Below, in pieces: positions 1 through 4,477 of a DNA stretch of 5,499 nucleotides (positions within the stretch are counted from its first letter, which is position 1; every line of letters begins with the position of its first letter). The translations under genes and the position numbers were made by a program. Source of the stretch: JAUWNP01 sp034430655 (GTDB taxonomy: Bacteria > Chloroflexota > Anaerolineae > B4-G1); NCBI GenBank assembly GCA_034430655.1, contig DAOUEC010000194.1, positions 1-5,499 on the forward strand, given 5' to 3'. The notes beneath the pieces are model-generated. The model saw nothing but the letters and a program-made list of their open reading frames with translations. It did no database searches and was not told the origin of the DNA.

Positions 1-198
1 GTCGCTGGCGAAGCCGACTTCATCTCCCTCTGTCGTCCTCTATTATGTGAGCCGGACTTGCCGAACCGGCTGCGCACAGGGTTGCAGGAGCGCTCATCCT
101 GTATCTCGGCCAACCGTTGCTGGCCTGAGGGGATGGACGAAGGGATCGCCTGCAAATGTCCCATTGAGAGAGACCATCGGGAGGAGCCAACAATGTAA
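1..198 (+). CDS. NADH:flavin oxidoreductase, Old Yellow Enzyme family (3' end only)
   Basis: This frame is open from the first base to a TAA at 196-198 and gives 65 residues, the C-terminal end of a gene that starts left of the window. The peptide contains ADFISLCRPLLCEPDLPNR, which matches the end of the FMN-binding TIM barrel of Old Yellow Enzyme-type oxidoreductases (usual pattern: D-x-I-x-x-x-R-P-x-x-x-[DE]-P-D-L-P), where the Arg helps bind the FMN phosphate. A tail follows with CISANRCWPEG and then GIACKC. In many relatives this tail reads CISCNxC, so one Cys appears replaced by Ala here. The family reduces activated C=C bonds with NAD(P)H in the cytosol; the substrate cannot be told from this fragment. 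The last eight or so residues do not look conserved, and the sequence around 168-198 may be affected by an adjacent insertion remnant. Family assignment is fairly secure; the role is open. Confidence 0.82.
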   Translation, partial: VAGEADFISLCRPLLCEPDLPNRLRTGLQERSSCISANRCWPEGMDEGIACKCPIERDHREEPTM

Positions 199-317
199 TC
201 GCTGAGGCGTTTGCGACACTGGCAGCCACAGCGAAAAAGCAGGGGGTGGGCTTCTACGAGTACATCTATGATCGCCTATCCCCAGCCTACGAAAAGCAAA
301 AAGCATCACAAGTCACG
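168..317 (+). pseudogene. possible transposase C-terminal remnant fused in frame to the radical SAM gene
   Basis: The reading frame of the downstream radical SAM gene is open from just after a TGA at 165-167. Between there and the ATG at 318 it encodes a peptide unlike any radical SAM N-terminus. It includes EAFATLAATAKKQGVGFYEY followed by IYDRLSPAYEK. The helix with TAKKQG, an aromatic-rich stretch and YDRL resembles the C-terminal tail of IS66-like and related transposases, which often end in a Ser/Ala-rich helix, a [KR]-x-[QN]-G turn and an aromatic [YL]-L-x-[DR] segment. No start, catalytic domain or terminal inverted repeat is present, so this would be a decayed fragment with one breakpoint inside or just after the oxidoreductase 3' end. 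The identification is from pattern memory only. It could instead be a genuine N-terminal extension or non-coding spacer. Confidence 0.35.
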
Positions 318-1364
318 ATGTGCGCCCCATTCATCCACCAGGCACGATTGCAAGAGCCGGCCGGCGACAAAGTGCGCTGCCTGACTTGCGAACGGCGCTG
401 CGAACTGGCCGACGGACAGGTGGGCTGGTGCCGCACGCGGCAGAACCGCGCCGGCACACTCTACACGCTCATTTACAGCGCGGTCTCATCGCTTTCCTGC
501 AACCCCATCGAGAAGAAGCCGCTCTACCACTTCTACCCCGGCTCAGTGGCTCTCACCACCGGCTCCTGGTCCTGTAACTTCGCCTGCCCCTGGTGCCAGA
601 ACTGGGACATCAGCAAGCAACCTCCCTCCGGCGGTGAGTTCATCCCGCCTCGGGAATTCGTCGCCCGCGCCCGACAGCGCGGCTGCCGGGGCACCTCCAT
701 CAGTTTCAACGAGCCCACGTTGAGCCTGGAATGGTCACTGGAACTCTTTCCCCTGGCGCGGGGGGCCGGTCTCTACAACACCTTCGTCACCAATGGCTAC
801 ATGACCACAGCCGCACTCGAACTGCTGGTCGAGGCCGGGCTCGACGGGATGAACGTGGACGTCAAAGGAGACACAGAAGCGGTGCACCGCTACTGCCAGG
901 CCGACGTCGAGAGTGTGTGGCGCAACTGCCGCCGGGCGCGTGAACTGGGCGTGTGGATCGAACTGACCACGCTGGTCATCTCCGGGGTGAACGACGACGA
1001 CAGATGTCTGGAGGGCATCGCCCGCCGCATCGTCGCCGACCTGGGCCACGATACCCCCTGGCACCTCAGCCGCTACTACCCGGCTTACCACTTCACCGCC
1101 CCGCCCACTCCCATCGTAACACTGGAACGAGCACGGGCGATCGGTCTGCAGGCTGGCCTGCGCTACGTCTACCTGGGCAACGTCCCCGCTCACCCCGGTG
1201 AGCACACCTCTTGTCCGCATTGCGGTGCAATACTGGTCAGGCGGGGGCTCCTGCGGCTGCTGCGCTGTGACGTCACGCCCGATGGTCGCTGCCCCCGCTG
1301 CGGACAGGAAATCGCCGGCGTGGGGTGGGCCTGGCAGGAGACGACAAAGGGAACGCACAGGTGA
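318..1364 (+). CDS. AmrS-like radical SAM protein (COG1180 / PflA-like)
   Basis: This 348-residue protein carries CNFACPWCQNWDISKQ, the C-x3-C-x2-C motif that binds a [4Fe-4S] cluster and S-adenosylmethionine (Cys86, Cys90 and Cys93 from the ATG at 318). Before it lie CLTCERRC (Cys21, Cys24, Cys28) and Cys38 in GWC, then NPIEKKPLYHFYPGS, a hallmark of the AmrS branch. The C-terminus has two further pairs, CPHCG and CPRCG, which suggest a zinc-ribbon-like module. SISFNEPT, TNGYM and MNVDVKG fit the strands of the radical SAM barrel. AmrS proteins belong to the AmmeMemoRadiSam group; the reaction of this one cannot be read from sequence. An in-frame GTG at 246 would add 24 residues, but those look like a foreign transposase-like peptide, so the ATG is preferred. 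Neither start has a clear Shine-Dalgarno sequence. The stop overlaps the transporter start (GTGA). No AmrA or Memo/AmrB gene is in view. Confidence 0.88.
   Translation: MCAPFIHQARLQEPAGDKVRCLTCERRCELADGQVGWCRTRQNRAGTLYTLIYSAVSSLSCNPIEKKPLYHFYPGSVALTTGSWSCNFACPWCQNWDISKQPPSGGEFIPPREFVARARQRGCRGTSISFNEPTLSLEWSLELFPLARGAGLYNTFVTNGYMTTAALELLVEAGLDGMNVDVKGDTEAVHRYCQADVESVWRNCRRARELGVWIELTTLVISGVNDDDRCLEGIARRIVADLGHDTPWHLSRYYPAYHFTAPPTPIVTLERARAIGLQAGLRYVYLGNVPAHPGEHTSCPHCGAILVRRGLLRLLRCDVTPDGRCPRCGQEIAGVGWAWQETTKGTHR
1345..1364 (+). promoter_or_regulatory. ribosome binding site and GTGA stop/start overlap
   Basis: AAAGGGA lies about 8 bases before the GTG at 1361. That GTG shares its last two bases with the TGA stop (1362-1364) of the radical SAM gene. 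This decides the transporter start over the longer GTG at 1325 and points to translational coupling. Confidence 0.65.
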
Positions 1365-2641
1365 AAGCCTCTCGGCTGGCCCGCATCACACTTGTGGTGC
1401 TCTCCAGCGCCAACTTCATCAACTTCCTGGACCGCCAGGTCATCGCCGCGCTGGCCCCTACCCTCAAAGGCTACTGGCACCTCACTGACGCTCAGGTGGG
1501 ATTGTTGGGCACGGCCTTCGAGGTGCTGTACGCTCTGGCTCCTGTTCCCATCGCCGTCCTCTCCGACCGCTGGCTGCGTCGGAAAGTGATCGCCCTGGCG
1601 ATGGTCGTCTGGAGCGGGGCGATGGCCGTGGCCGGAGCGTCCGTCTCCTACTGGATGCTCCTGTTGGGGCGGGCCGCTTTGGGGCTGGGTGAGGCAGGCT
1701 ACGGCCCCTCTGCCCTGGCCTGGCTGAGCGACGTCTTCCCGCCCACCCATCGCTCCCGAGCGGTGGGCTTCCACGACCTGGGGATGATGCTGGGCTCAGC
1801 GGCCGGTTATGCGCTGGGTGGGGTGCTGGGCAGGGCGCTGGGCTGGCGTCCCGTCTTCTACGTCACCGCCCTCCCCGGCTTCATCCTGGCCGTCCTGGTG
1901 TGGTTCCTGCCCGAACCCGATAAGGGCCAGAGCGACTATCAGACCCTGGAAGCCGGAGCGGAAGCCGCGCGTTCCCCGGCCATCCCCGCCACGACAACGA
2001 TGAAGGAACTGCTGGCCGTGCCCACCATGCTCGTGGTGTACGTGGCCGGAACACTCATCTCGTTCGCCACCGGCGGGCTGGTCTACTGGCTGCCCAGTTT
2101 CGCCGTGCGGGTTCATGGCTTCAGCGAAAATGAGGCCGGGCTCCTCATCGGGGCTGTCACCGTCCTGACCGGCGCGGCCGGTGTGCTCTCAGGTGGTTTC
2201 CTGGCCGACCGGCTCCTCCACCGCACTCCCAGCGGGCGTCTCCTGACCATCGGCGCCAGTTTCGTCGTCGCTTCTCCGTTGGCCCTGGCCGCCATCCTGG
2301 TCCCGGACCGGACGCTTTTCGTTGTCCTGGCAGCGCCGGCGATGTACCTGTTCACTTTTTACTCCCCGTGCATGGGGCCGCTGGTGCACCAGGTCACCCG
2401 TCCCAACCTGCGAGCCACGGCCACTGCCTTCTACCTGCTCGTCATCCACATCCTCGGCTACGCCACGGCCCCCCCCGTCGTCGGCTGGTTTTCCGACCAA
2501 ACAGGCGACCTGCGGCTGGGCATGGTGATGACACTGCTAGTGGCCCTGGTGGGCGGGCTGGTGGGCCTATGGGGGACTCGCTTTGTGGGCCGGGACACTC
2601 GGGCGATGGTGGCCCGCCTGCAGGCGGAGGTACAGGGATGA
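1361..2641 (+). CDS. MFS transporter, Spinster-like, 12 transmembrane helices
   Basis: The 426-residue protein is highly hydrophobic, with 12 predicted helices in two halves of six separated by a hydrophilic loop (after WFLPEPDKG, to about TTTMKELL). Helix 1 contains ANFINFLDRQ, the N-[FY]-x-DR signature of Spinster-like members, and helix 4 has GRAALGLGEAGYGP, also typical of that branch. The MFS loop motif appears after helix 2 as LSDRWLRRK and in weaker form after helix 8 as LADRLLHRT. It should move a small organic solute across the inner membrane by a proton- or gradient-driven mechanism; the substrate is unknown. I chose the GTG at 1361 because it overlaps the upstream stop as GTGA and has AAAGGGA about 8 bases ahead. 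A GTG at 1325 would add 12 polar residues lying inside the radical SAM gene. The overlap implies co-transcription and translational coupling, so the two may act on one compound. Confidence 0.9.
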   Translation: MKASRLARITLVVLSSANFINFLDRQVIAALAPTLKGYWHLTDAQVGLLGTAFEVLYALAPVPIAVLSDRWLRRKVIALAMVVWSGAMAVAGASVSYWMLLLGRAALGLGEAGYGPSALAWLSDVFPPTHRSRAVGFHDLGMMLGSAAGYALGGVLGRALGWRPVFYVTALPGFILAVLVWFLPEPDKGQSDYQTLEAGAEAARSPAIPATTTMKELLAVPTMLVVYVAGTLISFATGGLVYWLPSFAVRVHGFSENEAGLLIGAVTVLTGAAGVLSGGFLADRLLHRTPSGRLLTIGASFVVASPLALAAILVPDRTLFVVLAAPAMYLFTFYSPCMGPLVHQVTRPNLRATATAFYLLVIHILGYATAPPVVGWFSDQTGDLRLGMVMTLLVALVGGLVGLWGTRFVGRDTRAMVARLQAEVQG

Positions 2642-2660
2642 CCCCGCCCCAGACCATTGC

Positions 2661-2702
2661 TTCATTGTTCATTGGTCATTGTTCATTGGTCATTGGTCAT
2701 TG
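2661..2702. repeat. six tandem heptamers, [T/G]TCATTG
   Basis: Six perfect 7-base units run without interruption: TTCATTG, TTCATTG, GTCATTG, TTCATTG, GTCATTG, GTCATTG. Only the first base varies, in the order T T G T G G. A partial unit, ACCATTG, sits just upstream at 2653-2659. The array fills most of the 63-base gap between the transporter stop and the regulator stop and ends two bases before the regulator's stop codon. It is AT-rich compared with its surroundings. It has no self-complementary arm, so it does not form a classical hairpin terminator. Short heptamer arrays of this kind are known as dispersed intergenic repeats in several bacterial groups, including the STRR elements of cyanobacteria; function here is unknown. 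Confidence 0.9.
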
Positions 2703-2704
2703 AC

Positions 2705-3349
2705 TCACCGGTTCTCCAACCGGAACCCGTGCCCCCGCACGGTGACGATGTAGGCGTGATCTGGGTCCACGGCCGAGATGCGGTCGCGCAGGCGGCGCAC
2801 CAGCGCGTCAATCGCCTGCTCGGAGATGCCCACCGTCTCCTCTTCAGACCACACAGCCGCCACGATTGCATCCCGCGCAACCACCTCACCTTCGTGGTCG
2901 AGCAACAACTCCAACAGCCGGTACTGAGCCACCGAGAGAGGCGGGGTCAACTCGTGCCCCCCGATGAAGACCCTTCTGGCCGCCCGGTCAATGCGCAATC
3001 CCCTGTCGGGGCCGGTTAACTCCAACGGCAATGTCGCGTCAGCGCCCACGAAGCCCATCTTGACACATAGCGCGATCTGTATCTCGTCCCCATCCTTCAG
3101 ACGGTACGGCCTATCGCGTACCTCCTGGCCATTGACGTGAGTGCCGTTCTTGCTCCCCAGATCGCGCAGCAGGTAGCCGCCGCCGTCCCATTCGATTCGG
3201 GCGTGATGGCGCGAGACCTGCCGTTCCGGTAACATGATGGCGCAATCCGACCCTCGTCCGATAATCACCTGATCCCGCTCGATGACCCAGCGCTGCCCCT
3301 CCAGTTCTCCCTCGTAGACGATGAGCATTGGCATGTCCTGTCGTGTCAT
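2705..3349 (-). CDS. FHA domain-winged helix (OmpR/PhoB-type) transcriptional regulator
   Basis: The 214-residue protein has two domains. Residues about 8-100 form a forkhead-associated domain: IIGRGSDCAIMLPERQVSRH, then DLGSKNGTHVNG. The expected phosphothreonine-binding residues are all present (Gly31, Arg32, Ser46, His49, Asn68, Asn73). Residues about 116-214 match the winged helix of OmpR/PhoB regulators: LTPPLSVAQYRLLELLL, a recognition-helix region ending ALVRRLRDRI, and the C-terminal hairpin YIVTVRGHGFRLEN. There is no receiver domain, so phospho-input probably comes from FHA binding of a phosphothreonine rather than Asp phosphorylation. The mycobacterial regulator EmbR joins the same types of activity, with the domains in the opposite order, and is controlled by a Ser/Thr kinase. 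A Ser/Thr kinase gene is divergent next door here. The ATG at 3349 is chosen because the Shine-Dalgarno is 5 bases away; the GTG one codon earlier would be too close. No transmembrane segment is seen. Confidence 0.92.
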   Translation of the reverse strand: MTRQDMPMLIVYEGELEGQRWVIERDQVIIGRGSDCAIMLPERQVSRHHARIEWDGGGYLLRDLGSKNGTHVNGQEVRDRPYRLKDGDEIQIALCVKMGFVGADATLPLELTGPDRGLRIDRAARRVFIGGHELTPPLSVAQYRLLELLLDHEGEVVARDAIVAAVWSEEETVGISEQAIDALVRRLRDRISAVDPDHAYIVTVRGHGFRLENR

Positions 3350-3352
3350 CAC

Positions 3353-3362
3353 AACCTCCTTA
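3353..3362 (-). promoter_or_regulatory. strong Shine-Dalgarno sequence of the FHA regulator
   Basis: Read on the minus strand this is TAAGGAGGTT, a full match to the anti-Shine-Dalgarno core. It sits five bases before the ATG at 3349-3347 and only two before the GTG at 3352-3350, which decides the start in favour of the ATG. It suggests efficient translation. Confidence 0.85.
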
Positions 3363-3377
3363 GGACAGGTAAGCTAC

Positions 3378-3406
3378 TTGACAGAATCGCCCTTCTCGCT
3401 TATGAT
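3378..3406 (+). promoter_or_regulatory. sigma-70-type promoter for the kinase gene
   Basis: A perfect -35 hexamer, TTGACA (3378-3383), is followed after exactly 17 bases by TATGAT (3401-3406), five of six matches to the -10 consensus. Transcription would start near 3413 and leave a leader of roughly 29 bases before the kinase ATG at 3442. The position in a divergent intergenic region supports it. Such a consensus match is striking in GC-rich DNA. Confidence 0.75.
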
Positions 3407-3441
3407 GAAATGCAGCCGCAACGAAGAGAAGAAGAGAAAAC

Positions 3442-4428
3442 ATGGCCCGCCTGCTTGCACCCAAAACCGTCCTGCGTGGACGGTACAAAATCATCGCGCC
3501 TGTTGGCCAGGGGGGCATGGGCGCGGTATACCGCGCCGGGGACCTGCGCCTGGAAGGCCGTATCTGTGCGGTCAAGGAGGTCCGCCCAGACCCCGACGCC
3601 ACGCCGGAGGCGCTGACTCAGGCCCAGGAGCAGTTCCGCCGCGAGGCCTTCACCCTGGCGCGGCTGGACTACCCCAACCTGCCCAAGGTCTCCGACACCT
3701 TCAGCGAAGGTGGGCGCGAGTACCTGGTGATGGACTTTGTAGACGGGCCGGACCTGCGCCACCTGATGGAGGATAAGCGTCGCCAGGGAGAATTCCTCGA
3801 CGAGCGACAGGTGCTCCGGTGGGCCGATCAGTTGTGCGATGCGCTGGAGTACCTCCACAACCAGAACCCTCCCGTGCTCCACCGCGACATCAAACCGGCC
3901 AACATCAAGTTGACCCCCGGTGGGCTGATTAAACTGGTGGACTTCGGGCTGGTCAAACTGCTGGCGGCGGACGACTCCCACACCATCACCATCCTGCAAG
4001 GCCGGGGCACCCTCGCCTATACCCCACTGGAGCAGTATGGTGGGGATACCGGTCACACCGACACTCGCTCCGATATCTACTCGCTTGGCGCTACACTCTA
4101 CCACCTTTTGACCAATCAACCTCCAGCAGATGCCAAGCAGCGTTTCCTCAACCCCAACGCGCTCGTGTTCCCGCGAGCGATCAATCCACGCATCTCTCCT
4201 GCCACAGAGCGTGCTATCCTGGCAGCCATCGCCATGCATCCCAATCCACGCCCACCGAACGTAGCAGCGTTTCGCGAACTGCTACACGCCAACTCCCTCC
4301 CTTCTTCCCTGCTCCCCCTGGTTCCCGCGCAAGGAGAATGGCACCAGGCGCTGGTCGAAAACCGCAGCCTGCTGGCACTGGCCGGAGTGATGCTCACTCT
4401 CGTCATATTGGTGACCTTCTTGCACTAG
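3442..4428 (+). CDS. Ser/Thr protein kinase (Hanks type), C-terminally membrane-anchored
   Basis: The 328-residue protein contains the full kinase core. The glycine loop is GQGGMGAVY (residues 22-30), the ATP-binding Lys is Lys45 in AVKEV, and the helix C Glu is probably Glu68. The catalytic loop is HRDIKPAN with Asp149 and Asn154, metal binding is DFG at 167-169, the helix F Asp is Asp211 in SDIYSLG, and the subdomain XI Arg is Arg270. The usual APE motif is replaced by TPLEQYGG, a variant I associate with Chloroflexi and cyanobacterial kinases. Thr residues in the activation segment (HTITILQGRGTLAYTP) are candidate autophosphorylation sites. After about residue 282 comes a short linker, then one hydrophobic helix (about 309-327) that ends the protein, so the kinase should face the cytoplasm as a tail-anchored protein without PASTA or other sensor repeats. 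A purine-rich stretch (GAAGAGAAGAAGAG) precedes the ATG. The divergent FHA regulator is a likely partner. Confidence 0.94.
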   Translation: MARLLAPKTVLRGRYKIIAPVGQGGMGAVYRAGDLRLEGRICAVKEVRPDPDATPEALTQAQEQFRREAFTLARLDYPNLPKVSDTFSEGGREYLVMDFVDGPDLRHLMEDKRRQGEFLDERQVLRWADQLCDALEYLHNQNPPVLHRDIKPANIKLTPGGLIKLVDFGLVKLLAADDSHTITILQGRGTLAYTPLEQYGGDTGHTDTRSDIYSLGATLYHLLTNQPPADAKQRFLNPNALVFPRAINPRISPATERAILAAIAMHPNPRPPNVAAFRELLHANSLPSSLLPLVPAQGEWHQALVENRSLLALAGVMLTLVILVTFLH

Positions 4429-4477
4429 CGGTTAGCAGCCAGCACAGGCACCCTCCACGCCGCCGGATTGCTAATTG
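4429..4477 (+). other. weak hairpin between convergent kinase and GH3 genes
   Basis: CGGTTAGCAG (4429-4438) can pair with TTGCTAATTG (4468-4477) in a plus-strand transcript. That gives about 10 pairs, three of them G-U, around a loop of about 29 bases, with TTAGCA/TGCTAA as the perfect core. The right arm overlaps the stop of the minus-strand gene. No U-tract follows, so an intrinsic terminator is not well supported. Confidence 0.2.

Noticed and set aside
735..1358. 207-codon open frame on the minus strand opposite the radical SAM gene
   Set aside because: It lies wholly antisense to a gene with clear motifs, shows no recognisable domain, and is expected by chance in GC-rich codons.
1190..1774. 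194-codon minus-strand frame across the radical SAM/transporter junction
   Set aside because: Low-complexity Gly/Gln/Arg translation with no motif, overlapping two well-supported genes.
2661..2702. CRISPR array
   Set aside because: Units are only 7 bases and contiguous, with no spacers.
2657..3019. Plus-strand frame beginning in the heptamer array
   Set aside because: Its first residues are just the translated repeat (SLVI, VHWSLVI), and the rest is antisense to the FHA regulator.
3363..3441. Promoter for the FHA regulator on the minus strand
   Set aside because: Only poor hexamer pairs could be found (for example TTTCAT, 16 bases, GATTCT), too weak to annotate, although a promoter must lie here or overlap the kinase gene.
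3400..4239. 279-codon open frame on the minus strand opposite the kinase gene
   Set aside because: Long, but fully antisense to the kinase catalytic core and across its promoter. Its translation shows no family motif, so it is a shadow frame.
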